This document shows, one piece after another, positions 1 through 10,325 of a stretch of 64,000 nucleotides of DNA. Under the pieces are notes generated by a model. The model searched no databases, was not told where the DNA came from, and worked only from the letters and a program-made list of their open reading frames with translations. Origin of the DNA: Nematostella vectensis (taxonomy: Eukaryota; Cnidaria; Anthozoa; Actiniaria; Edwardsiidae); contig NC_064044.1 of NCBI RefSeq assembly GCF_932526225.1, forward strand, positions 15,501,453-15,565,452, read 5' to 3'. The position numbers were made by a program, and so were the translations under genes. Each line of letters begins with the position of its first letter. The stretch's first letter is position 1.

Positions 1-302
1 GGGGTTGAAGTAGCGAAAGGAATCGGATTAAGTATCAGTTAAATATTCCAGCAAGCCTTTTAATAAATATCATCAAGGGAGCTACCAGGCTATAGGAAAG
101 GCCCTTGTTCATATGGTCCCTTCGCGGATTTCTCATGCTGTTATGAACTGTCCACCTGTGCGAAAGTACATTCTTGTCAAAATTTTGGGCATTCTAAAAA
201 AAAAATGGGAATGGGACTTTGTTCGAAAAACAATCCTTCAATACTGAGAAAGTCGGGGAAAGAAGACTTATGAAAGTTCGATTTGGAGAACGTGTGTAAA
301 GA
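1..302. other. Non-coding left edge
   Basis: I see no gene, repeat or structured element here that I can name. The exon of the DUF6589-like gene copy begins just downstream. Confidence 0.4.
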
Positions 303-671
303 ATGGAGAGCCAGAGCACCGTTATTTTACTACTCCATGCTGACTTCAGCAACGAACAAACGAACAAGGGCGTCTACTTGGTTCGGAAGTGTCGCCATCG
401 CCGGATCCGTCCTATTGAAGCAAAGGAGCGAGAAAATGTATGCCACAGGCTCAGTTCTTGGGATTGTCATGAAGACCAAATCAACAGAGGTATAGTTTTT
501 TTTTTCCATATTTTAGAAGGAGAGGGGGGTCTACCGCAAAACCGCACACAAACTTCAATGTTTTTTTATGCAATACCGCAGTTTAAAAGGTAAATATATA
601 AGTCTGCCCTTTTGTCAAAAGGACAAATTTGTTCCCAGATTCACGGAAGCAAGAAAATAAAATATTGTGGG

Positions 672-771
672 GGCACAGCCACGCCCCTCCTGCATTTCTT
701 TATAATTTTTAAAGATATTTCGGGGGGGGGGGGCACATGCCCCCGGTGCCCCACTCCCTGTTACGGCCCTG
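672..771 (+). repeat. GC-rich dispersed repeat, copy 1
   Basis: A segment of about 100 bp ends in a C/G-rich part with a self-complementary GGGGGCACATGCCCCC core and the phrase 'CCCTGTTACGGCCCTG'. A diverged second copy lies at 1337-1440 in the same orientation. Both sit in introns of the DUF6589-like copy. They are probably ends of a short non-autonomous element. Confidence 0.6.
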
Positions 772-1336
772 CTGGGCAGTGTGTACCTAAACACCAACTA
801 CTAGGTGACCTGTATATTATTTATTGTCTCTTACAGGCAACAATATCAAGGTTCAACAAACTGAAGTTGACCAATTCCAACGTCAGCCTTCTCAAAAAGC
901 TAGACGCTCTCGGTGTTGACCATGATGTTTATCTACATGAGATTAGGGGAAAATAACCAAAGATAACAGCATCCTGGATGAAGCCAAAGAAAAGTGTGAG
1001 AACCTGGTTCAACTCCACTCCTTTCATGATACCTGTGGTCCTCCATGTCACAAGGAAGTGAATGATGCAAAGGCAGAAGTCCTCAAGTTGAAAAAGGCTG
1101 CCCATCCTGTTCTTTTGGAATAAAATCAATATCTGTGATTCCAGATAAGAATCAGCCCCATGGCCCTATTAAACCCCTACCCCAACAAAGAAAACTGAAA
1201 ATTCTCTGGGAAGCTTCAGTGCTGATTTGCAGGGGATTAAAAATAAAGATATATGTCGCAGAGCCGTAGCAGAACCGTAGCAGAACATGTAAGATTTGGG
1301 GGGAGGGCACAATACAGAAACATTAAGAAAATATTT

Positions 1337-1440
1337 AGGAGGGCACAGACACACCCCTTCTGGTCATTTCCTTATAATTTGTTACAATATTGGGAGGGGG
1401 GCACATACCCCCAGTGCCCCACCCCCTGCTACGACCCTGT
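1337..1440 (+). repeat. GC-rich dispersed repeat, copy 2
   Basis: Second copy of the repeat at 672-771. It shares the order 'GGGCACAGxCACxCC', TTCCTTATAATTT, a G-run, GGGCACATxCCCCC and 'CCCTGCTACGACCCTG'. The two copies are clearly diverged by eye. Confidence 0.6.
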
Positions 1441-1786
1441 GTTGTGACTTGATATTGTATAAATATTTTACAACCATTTCCTTGAACAAAGATTTCCCTT
1501 AGAAAGAGTCTCAGATGGTGATTTTTTCTAGATACCACTCGGCCTGATATTCAAAAATGAGAATGTCAATGAGGATATTGTGGAAATTTTGAAAAGGTTC
1601 CATGCATACCTCCCCAGAACTAGTGATGGATTTGTTGACCCTCAGCTGTTCTCTGGTGATCAGTTGACAGTGGAAAGAGCTGTGAATGTCATCGCTTCTG
1701 TGGCAAATGGTTTGAGTCAAGAGGACCGATTGGAAGGTGAAATTATGCAAGTTGGAGACTGGCACAATGCTGTTAAACAATTAACT

Positions 1787-2170
1787 GTGAGTAAACATAA
1801 AGGACATATTTGTAGAAAGGAGAACATTTTATGTACTACAAATAGCCTGCGTAGCAAGCATGAAAAGAGGAGTAGGGGTACTTGGGAGTGGAAGGATTGT
1901 TAGTGGGCTTTCCTCTCCCTTTGCACATGCTACACTGGCAGGTTACACTGCAAAAGTATATCTAAATTATACTATATTATAGTATATCTTCGACAATAGA
2001 ATAATTTATCATGGTATTTATCTCATAATCACATTATTCTATTCTTGCTTATTTCCACATCTTGCTTTTTTGTCTGTGTGTTAGAGGAAATGAGGGGTGC
2101 TAAAATGCCTCAAGTACACTGACTGGTATTCATAAATACAATCTATGATGTGTGTTTTCCTTTTTATCAG
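1787..2170 (+). other. Intron of the DUF6589-like copy
   Basis: The donor GTGAGT at 1787 and the acceptor TTTTTATCAG ending at 2170 join exons 3 and 4 in frame (..KQLT / LIYS..). The copy therefore derives from a DNA-level gene, not from a processed mRNA. Confidence 0.6.
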
Positions 2171-3036
2171 CTCATTTACTCAAGATTCTTCAGTGGGAAG
2201 TCAGTGTCTGACGAGTGTACACTGTTTGCTGACCGTACCCTCATCAACAGACGTATTGTCACCAGCGATGTATCGTTATCCTATAGACCAAACAGGGACT
2301 TCTTCGATATTGTATTTAAGTGAAGAGTTATTGCAGCAGCTAATGTCATATTGGGGTTTGATTCTAAATCCAGCATGCCATCAAGATACAACTTGCCTGA
2401 AAATATGGATATTTTGAGTGCTTCACGAGCTGTCGGCCAAGGTTGTTGATGAGTTTGTATTTAAGGACAATGTGACAGTTAGAGTTAATGCTATCATCAC
2501 AGATGAGGAGAGACAGCGGGTGATTGACGGACAGGACTAGACACCTGATGGAAGGTTCCCCTGCAGGTTCCATGGGTGCACAAGCACATTTAAGCAGAAT
2601 GGGCGGGCACGGCGCGACCATGAACTGTCGCATAGTCCAACAGTAGAAGTTGATGATGAACTCCTTCCATTATCTTCAAAGAAACCAACTTCAGCCTCAA
2701 TTCCCACTCCAACAGAGTCTACAGATGATGCATATAATTATAACTGTGCCCTGTTGACAGATGGATATCTCTTCTTCAATTACCTGGATGCTGTCAAAGA
2801 AGGTGGTGGCGCCCGCATAATGCGGCAGTATAAGTATTTTATGTTATATTGTAAAGCTGAGGTCAGTGGCAGTACCAAGTATGCACTAGAATGCCTTTAC
2901 CAGTCATTCCTTGTCCAGGCACTGCTATCACCCAGAGATAGCGAGAGGTTTGTATGGAATCGCTCTGTTAACAACCATGGGAAGAGAAGGCACAACATCC
3001 CCCTGGACGAGTCCACAGAGCATAGCAACAACCACA

Positions 3037-3345
3037 GCGCGAAAAGACGTATATTCGGGTCCGCATATTGATGAAAACGCTAGGTAGTACGTCCCGTGTT
3101 CGACGATGTACGGACGTTTTCGTTCTGCACGTCTTCACGTGTGCGGGACGTCTGCGATTCCGAATCCGCTCAGTTTGTCCATTTTCAAGTCCGCACACTG
3201 ATGAAAATTTCGGGTATAGCGAGTACGTAAACTCCTGAATACTGGCCGTTTACAAACGTATTCGGGTCCGAACTGAGCTAAAAAAGAGCACGCACACGCT
3301 TGAATACATGCCGTTTTCGTTTTCGTTGAAAACGATCCTGCCGGT
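3037..3345. repeat. Short element with internal direct repeats
   Basis: A CpG-rich stretch abuts the broken end of the DUF6589-like copy. The phrase ATTCGGGTCCGCATATTGAT (3052) recurs as AAGTCCGCACACTGATGAAAA (3185), and CGTATTCGGGTCCG recurs at about 3258. The end (3318-3345) has GTTTTCGTTTTCGTTGAAAACG, a small hairpin. I see no ORF. It may be a non-autonomous element that truncated the gene. Confidence 0.4.
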
Positions 3346-3998
3346 TCTACTTTTTCTTCTTAAAAAACTTTGGAAATTCACTATTGTATGAAATTCACCA
3401 TTGTATTACATAACAGACTGTGTTTTTTATGGTTTTAAGGCAAATGCTTTGTTTGGTAACTGTGTGCTGGTTTGGTAACTGTTGAACTTGTCATTCAATA
3501 TTTAATAACACTAAAAAAGTTAAACATAAAAGTTACAATCCATACAACCAATGTTTAAAAAAAAATCTTATTCACAATAAATACCTATTTACAAATTAAA
3601 TACTTATTAACAGGAAAATCTGCAGTTAAACTCATTATTGTCTATTTACAAGTGTGAAATATTATATATCAAATATAATTTCCGTACTTCAGTTATTCCA
3701 CCTTGGAAAACAGGTACTATCCTCTAGTCAACCATAACTGTTTTTTACTATATTTGTGCAAGAAAGTGTAATATTTTAGAAAAAACACAAAAGGGAATCA
3801 AGTGTACTAGTGCTAAATAAGCTAACGATTATTTTACTGGTTTATGAAAACCACTCTAATGTTTTTGTTATTTTGGCTGCTGGCTTGACTACAACACATT
3901 GACTATCGCACTTTGTTGCAGAGGTTATCGAAAACCTCCCAATTTTTGGACCGACCTAGACGTTGAATACAATTTCTAAAAAAGTTACAAATTTCAAA
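3346..3998. other. AT-rich non-coding stretch
   Basis: Simple AT-rich sequence without a supported gene. I see no terminal repeats and no coding similarity. Confidence 0.4.
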
Positions 3999-4406
3999 TT
4001 AAAAGTTTTCTTTGTTGCTGCTGTCAATAGGGCGGTGTACCCTTCTCTCCTTCGTGGGCGGGGTGATCGACTCGCCCTCACTGTCCTCGTCTTCCTCCTC
4101 CTCCTCCCTTTGTTGTTGCAGAGCCCACTCCACCCTTGTCTTTGGGGCCCCTCTATGCGATGGCTCCCTTCCTTCCATCCTCTGCTTTTTGGCGCGTCCA
4201 GAGTCCAAGTTGGCGGCATCTAACTTTCTCTGGAGTCTTGCCATTAGCTTGTTTGCCAAAGGCGACCTCCACGTCGGTCTTTTTACCACCCAGTTTCCCC
4301 GCAGCTGACCTGTGCCATCCTCCTCGTCACTCATGTACTCTTGAGAAAGCTGCTCCATTGCATTCCTCTCCGCTCCAACTGCAACTTCAACTCTCCCTTT
4401 ATACAA
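3999..4406 (-). CDS. 3' exon of an unrecognised acidic/basic protein
   Basis: An open minus-strand exon begins after a good acceptor (TTGTTTCAG, ending at 4407) and runs about 135 codons to a stop at 3999. Visible motifs are 'QEYMSDEEDG', then 'WVVKRPTWRSPLANKLMARLQRKLD', which is a basic helix, and a Glu-rich run (REEEEEDEDSEGE) before a short basic C-terminus. No upstream exon can be found, because within 130 bp the 1.05-kb repeat begins. I recognise the EYMSDEEDG...WRSP pattern only as a recurring hypothetical type in invertebrate and fish genomes, possibly transposon-linked. It is probably a partial gene; the function is unknown. Confidence 0.45.
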   Translation of the reverse strand: MYKGRVEVAVGAERNAMEQLSQEYMSDEEDGTGQLRGNWVVKRPTWRSPLANKLMARLQRKLDAANLDSGRAKKQRMEGREPSHRGAPKTRVEWALQQQREEEEEDEDSEGESITPPTKERRVHRPIDSSNKENF

Positions 4407-4537
4407 CTGAAACAACAAAAAGGAAACACTAAATAAATATTTTGTTTCCTATTTATTTAGTTAATTTATTCAAATTCTACATGTACAGAGGCGTAAGTGC
4501 AACTGACACATCCTTGAAACATGAAGATATGAACTAA

Positions 4538-5589
4538 TTCAGCGAAAAAGAAACAACTGAATGCCACAAGTTTTTCAAGCTCGCTCTGTGGTTGGTCCAT
4601 AACGTAAGCTCTGCTCTGGATTGGTGGGATTTCGGTCCGCGTAGAAGTCAAGCTCAAAGGAATTTTGCATTGTAAATATGCAGTAAATATCCCAATAAAC
4701 TAGAAGTTTCTAATAGAAAGTGAATGCTCGGAGGACGAGACGAACATTTTCAGTACAGGGGTTCTCGAAAAAGACCACTGATCAGCATTAAATCAAAATA
4801 CAAATCAGCCGACTGGGAATGTGGTGTGGACACGAAAAATTGCATCCACCATATGAAACTCGCGCATGCGCTAAAAACACCGCTGATCGATATGAAATAA
4901 AAATTAAAATCAGCCGACTGGGAAAACCTGTGGTGTGGACACGAAAAATCACATCCACTATATGAAACTCGCGCATGCGCTAAAAAGACCGCTGATCAGC
5001 ATGAAATAAAAATACAAATCAGCCAATTGGGAACCCTGTGATGAGGACAGCTTTTCGCATATGCGGATACCAAGATTAGACTTCAGCTCTAGAAGAGAGA
5101 ACTTTTCAAGAAACGAACTATTATAACTCTCAACCGTTGGTAAGTCGGATTTTCACGGCCAAATTCCTCATATCTTTTTCCATCTGCAAGGAATTATTGC
5201 TGTGCGAGCGAACTATGAGTTGAACAAAAGTTTATATATATCATGTTTTTTTCTCAGTCCTAAGCGCTAACCTTAATTCCTTAGACCATAGTCTCTCGAG
5301 TCCAGTCCATCCATGTAAAGTCCAGAAAAAATAAATAATATCTTCCTTCATCTAAACATCCAGCCAAACACCCACACATTTCTTAATATGGAATTGCATT
5401 GAAATGGCTTGCAAAACGCCTGTTTCCTCACACCGCTGCTTACATCTGCACCAATCCGCGTACAGGTGTTTCGATCCGTTAGGCAGCAAATCTTGAAAGA
5501 TAGACGATTTCTTCGTCGCTATTTCCCCGCGCTCAAAGCTCCGAGGTGATGATTTTAGGGGATCTTGAGATGTTTTGCATGCGAAGAAA
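4538..5589. repeat. 1.05-kb duplicated element, copy 1
   Basis: This segment is repeated in direct orientation at 17271-18329 with only about seven substitutions and one 7-bp difference seen by eye. It has no terminal inverted repeats and no convincing ORF. Inside it lies a tandem array (about 4778-5040) of 2.5 units of 104-109 bp, each with CTGATC, an AAATCAGCC core, TGTGGACACGAAAAAT and the palindromic CGCGCATGCGC-type phrase. It is probably a young non-autonomous repeat or segmental copy. Its flanks differ from those of copy 2, so the ends are sharp. Confidence 0.85.
4778..5040. repeat. 104-109-bp tandem repeat inside the 1.05-kb element
   Basis: Unit starts (CTGATC) are at about 4778, 4882 and 4991. 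Each unit carries AAATCAGCC, GTGGACACGAAAAAT and ACTCGCGCATGCGCTAAAAA; the third is partial. The same array is in copy 2 (about 17520-17775). Confidence 0.8.
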
Positions 5590-5590
5590 A

Positions 5591-6019
5591 TTTCAGAGAA
5601 ATAATTAAAAACTACCTTACACGCAGGTTTCAGTTCTATGTGTCTCGCACCTACCGATCAACCCTCCCTTCGCTATGTTACGCTGACTTAACTTATTCTA
5701 AGACTCACCTTTTGATAACTGTACGATCACAAGAGGATAAACTCTGGCTTGGTCTTTTTGTTACGCGGGTAAGCAGTTAGAAACGCAAGAAAGGCTGACG
5801 ATAAGATTTCAGAGAAATAATTAAAAACTACCTAACACGCAGGTTTCAGTTCTATGTGTCTCGCACCTACCGATCAACGCTCCCTTCGCTATGTTACGCT
5901 GACTTAACTTATTCTAACACTCACCTTTTGATAACTGTACGATCACAAGGAGGTAAACTCTGGCTTGGTCTTTTTGTTACGTGGGTGAGCAGTTAGAAAC
6001 GCAAGAAAGGCTGACGATA
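5591..6019. repeat. 216-bp tandem duplication
   Basis: The stretch 5591-5806 (from TTTCAGAGAAATAATTAAAA) is repeated at 5807-6019 with a handful of differences. It starts exactly where copy 1 of the 1.05-kb element ends and is absent after copy 2. No ORF is supported. Confidence 0.85.
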
Positions 6020-6714
6020 TATATATTCAAGATGAATGCTCGGTGTATCGAATGATTGGGGTCTGGGAAACAGTGTTGAATCTTCTTAAGCTTATAGCAT
6101 TTAGATTTTTTTTTACTCTAAAAAATATTTCAGGAATTTGCATAGCAAAATACTCTAAACTTAATGGTCACATGGTGTGAATAAAAGTTGAACATGTGGT
6201 AAATAAAGCTTTTGAGTGGGACTGGATCTCAAAGAGTCGTTTTACTACTAGTGGTTTTGATATTATCCTCCTTTTTGTATGCTCTGCTAGGGGCCAATTA
6301 CATCCTTGGAAGGATAACTTGCTAAAGAGATGCTTTTTGGCAATCTTGGTGCAAAGATTATATGCCACCCATTCAATCTTCATTTTTTACTTTTATTTTG
6401 ATGTCCTTGCACCTCAGTAAAATAGAAACAAACTCTGAAATTAAATTAAATGACACGGAAAACTAGTGAGTGTCCACCATCAATACCAACAAATAGTCGA
6501 AACTCAACAAAACTAACAATATGTTTTCTATAGCATTATACATGACTTTCAAACACATGTTGTTATTGTTGTTCATGTTTATTTCCATGTTGACACAGAC
6601 TACTTAGTTTTCTCACTGAACTAGCTACACCATTTATTTTTTTCAAGGCCATCCAATGAAACTAATTTACTGTTGTGTTAGAATAACTGTCAATTTATAG
6701 TAAGATAATACATC
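6020..6714. other. AT-rich non-coding stretch
   Basis: No gene, repeat pair or structured RNA is apparent. Short ORFs here lack any recognisable motif. Confidence 0.4.
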
Positions 6715-6717
6715 CTT

Positions 6718-7107
6718 TTAAACAAGGACCCGCAATATAAAAGGGCTCAGCTCCGCCCCCTTTCGGCTGAATAAAATTAAAAAAAATTCAAGATGACAAA
6801 ATGCCGTAACATTGCGTCGGTAGTGAGACTTTTTAGTTATGTTATCGTTAATAATTTGAACTAATTTTTACTGCACATTCCGGCTTTTTTGATGGGCTAT
6901 TCATTGTTATTACCCAAGAGAAAATAAGCCGAGGAAACGAGAAGAAAAGCGCTTTAAAAGTTGTTTGGGTTTCGCTCCTGGTGGGTAAACAAGACATGCT
7001 TGACTGAACTCTGGAGCTCCGCACCGCCTAGCAGTTTACTAAGCACAACTGAGCCTTTCGTGGACCTGGTCCAGGCCCTTTTATAGTGCGGGTCCTTGTT
7101 TAAAAAG
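6718..7107. mobile_element. MITE-like element with about 30-bp inverted ends
   Basis: The left end (from about 6722, ACAAGGACCCGCAATATAAA followed by AGGGC) and the reverse complement of the right end (to about 7103, ACAAGGACCCGCACTATAAA followed by AGGGC) match in 24 of 25 bases. Each side is flanked by TTAA (the outer bases are CTT-TTAA and TTAA-AAAG). The element is about 390 bp and has no transposase ORF. A TTAA target fits piggyBac- or Kolobok-type mobilisation; a TA target (Tc1/mariner) is equally consistent with the bases. Confidence 0.75.
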
Positions 7108-7860
7108 AGCAATGCTAGCTGCAATGACCACCAGTGCAAGGTTTATAGAAAAATAACCGATTACCATGTGAGAATCACAGGAGGATTCAGTTGCACTCTG
7201 GTGTGCATTTATGCAACTGTTACGGCTAGGAAAGTAAAGTTCATTTCAATTATATGTTTCTCTTATCCTCATTGGTTTTAATCTGTTTACTTCACAAAAC
7301 TGTCAAAGAGGCCAAGGTAACTAACATCTCACTTTCCAAAAAATGATATAGAAAACAAGAATATTTGGAAACTTTTAGAAATAAAATGAATGTACTAGTT
7401 GTGAACATAATGCCTAGAAGCATTAATAGGATCATTGTTTTTATATACAGATTGATACATGAATGGATTAGAAAATAAACTATTTAAAAAGATAACCTTT
7501 CCCTGGTGTTTTATTGTATAAGTATACTACACCTTCAGTATTTCAACCAGCTTGCACTATGCGAATCCATTTCAATTTTTCAATATTATGACAATGTTAC
7601 TACAAAATATATTCCTATTTCAACACCCATGTCACAAAAACCATGGATTTTTTTTTTATTAAATAGTCTACAGCAAACAAGAGATTTCTTATGCTTCAGT
7701 ACACTTATTTCCAAACAGCAAACAGTAGTAAGATATTGATTTTTAAGCAAAAAAAAAAAATAAAAGACAAAAATACGCCATTATGGCCATTGCACATTTA
7801 AGATCACTATTTCCTATTCAATATCTGTGCTCTGCAAATATGTAATCATAAATAAATCTG
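7108..7860. other. AT-rich non-coding stretch
   Basis: AT-rich DNA with homopolymer runs (for example A-runs near 7750). I find no coding evidence. It includes the 3' flank of the RecQ-like gene. Confidence 0.4.
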
Positions 7861-9923
7861 TTAAATACCATCAAGTGCAGCTAAGACATCCGGAGGCATT
7901 TCCTCATCTGCTGGATCCCTCGAGTCGTCATGGGACTCCTCTAGCTGGGACGTCGATGCCTCTAGTTGTGACAACGACATGTCAAATAGTTCATCATCCT
8001 GAAACACCTCATTCCACTCATCCAAGAAATCATCATCAAAGTAATAGCCGGTCTCTCTTCCCTCATCATGAACACTTATCTCATATGGCATGTCACCGAA
8101 AACTGCAGAAATTATAGAAATAATTTTCAGTGCATGTTTCCTGTCCCAGATCTCAACCAAATGCATGACATCCGACAAAGAAGAAATATGTTCTAGGTGT
8201 TGTAAGACTTGGGAAATCTGATGATCTGAAAATCCTAACATGAAGTGAAGATCAGTCAGTGCTTTTATTTCCCTATTTGCTGCAGTGTTCAGCATGCTCA
8301 TTACAAGTTGTTTGTTGTTTCCAGTGCATCTTTGACAAGTTTCTTCTGACCCTCTAAAACGGTTCTCCCAGGACCAGTAGCCTAAACTTCTTGATAGTTT
8401 ATTGGGTAGGACCCAACATCTTTGCAGCCTTCCTTTCCGCAATTACATGATGCTGCACAGACAACACAATACAAGTGTGATATAGTAAACTCCTCAAAGT
8501 CCTCATTTAAATGATTCATAAGATTTTGCCTTCTACAATTTATTGCCTTAACAAAATCTTTCATATCTGCATCAACATGACTCAGAAGAACACCATGATT
8601 AGAGTAGATAGGCCACGCTGTTGCTGCCATCTCTTCCAGCGCGACCTGTTTCTTGGATATAAGCCTCCACACTCTTGGATGGACCATAGTGTATTACTCT
8701 CTTGACCCCTTTGCAGTCGACTCCCATGCCAAAAGCAATTGTGGCAATGAGGAGTCTTACAGTTCCATCTTGCTGGCTAAAGGAATCCAAAATGTTCTGC
8801 TTGTTTGCATGTGGAGTACATGAATGCAGCATCTCAACAAGTGGGGACCCTGTGGTGCTGTGCATGTTCTCCTTCCCTAGAAGACCTCTTATAACCGCAT
8901 AGATTATACCACACTGATTTTTCGTTTGGCAGTAAAAAATTGTTCTGGTTGATTTCTCTTTTTCAATCCTTAGCTGTTCGGTCAGCCAACTAAAGTATTC
9001 CTCGTGGCCAGCTCCTTTTTCCATGCAATGCACAATGTACCGTATGTGGGCTCTCTTTGATCTCTTCAAAATTCTTCATGTGCAAAATCCTTGTAATTGT
9101 GTCCCTAGTTGAAGTTGTTGGTGTTGCTGTCAATGCAATGACTGGTATACCAGAAGCCAAGGACCGTAGCTCATAGCCTTCTATACGACTCTCTAAATGC
9201 AGCCATCTTGTTTTCGTGTGAAGTGCCCCTACGTATAAAAACAAAAATAATAAGATGAACAAAGTCGAGTGTAATATAAGGTGAGTGATTTCATGCAGCG
9301 TTGCTTTTAAGCTTTCTAACAATACAAAATTGTGACAATAACTGCAAATATTAGGACACAAAACTCCTAAGACCAAGTACCAAAACAAATAAATTTGTGG
9401 TTGAGTTTAATAAATCAAATCGTTGACAAAACAGATGTAATTTAACTTACTCACCATTGCCTTAAAACATGCGCTTTGTCTACGGCGATTGCACAAAGCT
9501 TTCTAGCACAATTTCTAGCGCATTGCTCTCCAGCGTTCATTCTTCAGCCAACATTACGGTGATCCATACAAGACAGAAAAGGCTCCTTTCTCTGCATCAC
9601 GTTTTTCCTCGTCTGAGTCTGAAGATGAGTTGAGAGCTGACACTCCCAACACTTCTCAGGAACTTGACCCTGGTCATACATTAGGCTCAGCAAAGGGCTC
9701 AAGACAACGACCATGTGGCCTGTACTCTCAGAACTAGAACCTCCAAATAGTCGATCGGTAACGCTTGATATATCAGCGATTTTCCAAACCCAGTGGGCAA
9801 ATTCACCAATACATCTTTTTTGTGATCGATGATTATTTGTATAGCCTTCTTCTGAAGAGAGTTAAAGGCTGGAATATTGAATTTAGCAGCAACGAACGTG
9901 AATGTTTCTTGTAGCGACGCCAT
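7861..9923 (-). pseudogene. RecQ-like helicase gene copy, broken
   Basis: RecQ-family proteins are 3'-5' DNA helicases. The minus-strand start (9923, MASLQ..) leads to motif I (LPTGFGKSLIYQ, about 9775-9810) and motif Ia (VVLSPLLSLMYDQ). Motif II reads DKAH at 9469-9480 instead of DEAH, so the catalytic Glu is a Lys. A 226-bp intron (9229-9454) follows directly, then FRESYRRL and motif III (ALTATPT), motifs V/VI (IATIAFGMGVDCKG..QETGRAGRDG, about 8620-8720), a Cys-rich zinc-binding-like part (CRRQNLM..CVVC..C.CG..C, 8400-8530) and an acidic tail ending at 7861. The frame changes near 9170, 9065 and 8620 and there are several stops. It lies head-to-head with the CACTA transposase. It is a repeat-family helicase, not a normal single-copy RECQL or WRN gene. 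Confidence 0.75.
9229..9454 (-). other. Intron in the RecQ-like copy
   Basis: On the minus strand the donor ATG|GTGAGTAAGT (intron starts at 9454) and the acceptor TATACGTAG (ends at 9229) join ..VLRQW to GTSHEN..FRESYRRL in frame. The result is the expected RecQ order from motif II towards motif III. Confidence 0.65.
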
Positions 9924-10325
9924 TTGTAATTTCTGAAGTGAGAGAAACGCGTCATAGATTTTCTAGATGTTACCCGTGTTTTGATTGGTTCATTAGATAT
10001 AGCGCGAACGGTTTCAGGATATGGAAACCAAATTGTGATTGGTCGATACCGGCATTTGGTTCGAAAGTAAGCAGCCGTTCGTGGGGAGGGATTCGAGACT
10101 GACACTAAGGACGGCTGCGCAGGAGACTATTGTGTAACTTATGTTGTATTTTTTTTTTAAATCCAACATACCATATACATGGCAAAGAAAGGGATCATGC
10201 TCACAATCAATAGGGGGCGGGGGTAATACCGGCCAAAATCTCACACATGAATAAGGTTCTACACAGAGGTCATTTGCTCTGAACTATTCCTTAGTAGTTT
10301 TCATACTTCCCTTAACTGAGCGTTA
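9924..10325. promoter_or_regulatory. Divergent upstream region with CCAAT-type boxes
   Basis: This 400-bp gap separates the RecQ-like start (minus) from the CACTA transposase N-terminus (plus). It contains TTGATTGGTTC (about 9993) and GTGATTGGTCG (about 10035), which are CCAAT boxes for the minus strand. A bidirectional promoter is inference only. Confidence 0.3.

Larger units (their letters stand above)
303..3033 (+). pseudogene. DUF6589-like multi-exon gene copy, decayed
   Basis: This looks like a copy of a large uncharacterised animal family (DUF6589 type, repetitive in cnidarian genomes); the family name is from memory. Exon 1 (303 to about 489) encodes a charged start with a YLVRK motif. 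Exon 2 (from 837, after a CTTACAG acceptor) encodes an 'SRFNKL...LLKKLDALGV' helix and then a stop and a frame change near 955. Exon 3 (about 1530-1786) encodes GDQLTVERAVNVIASVANG and ends at a GTGAGT donor. Exon 4 starts at 2171 after TTTTTATCAG, and exons 3 and 4 join in frame. A C2H2-like finger (C..C..H..H, about 2560-2630) precedes the conserved C-terminal block (2740-3030: RIMRQYK, TKYALECLY, WNRSVNNHG). The copy breaks off at about 3033 inside EHSNNH. Its function is unknown; the high copy number suggests a transposon or domesticated origin. Confidence 0.6.

Noticed and set aside
3963-4432. Plus-strand ORFs opposite the acidic exon
   Set aside because: Shadow frames; they lack start context and motifs, while the minus strand has a splice acceptor and a charged coherent protein.
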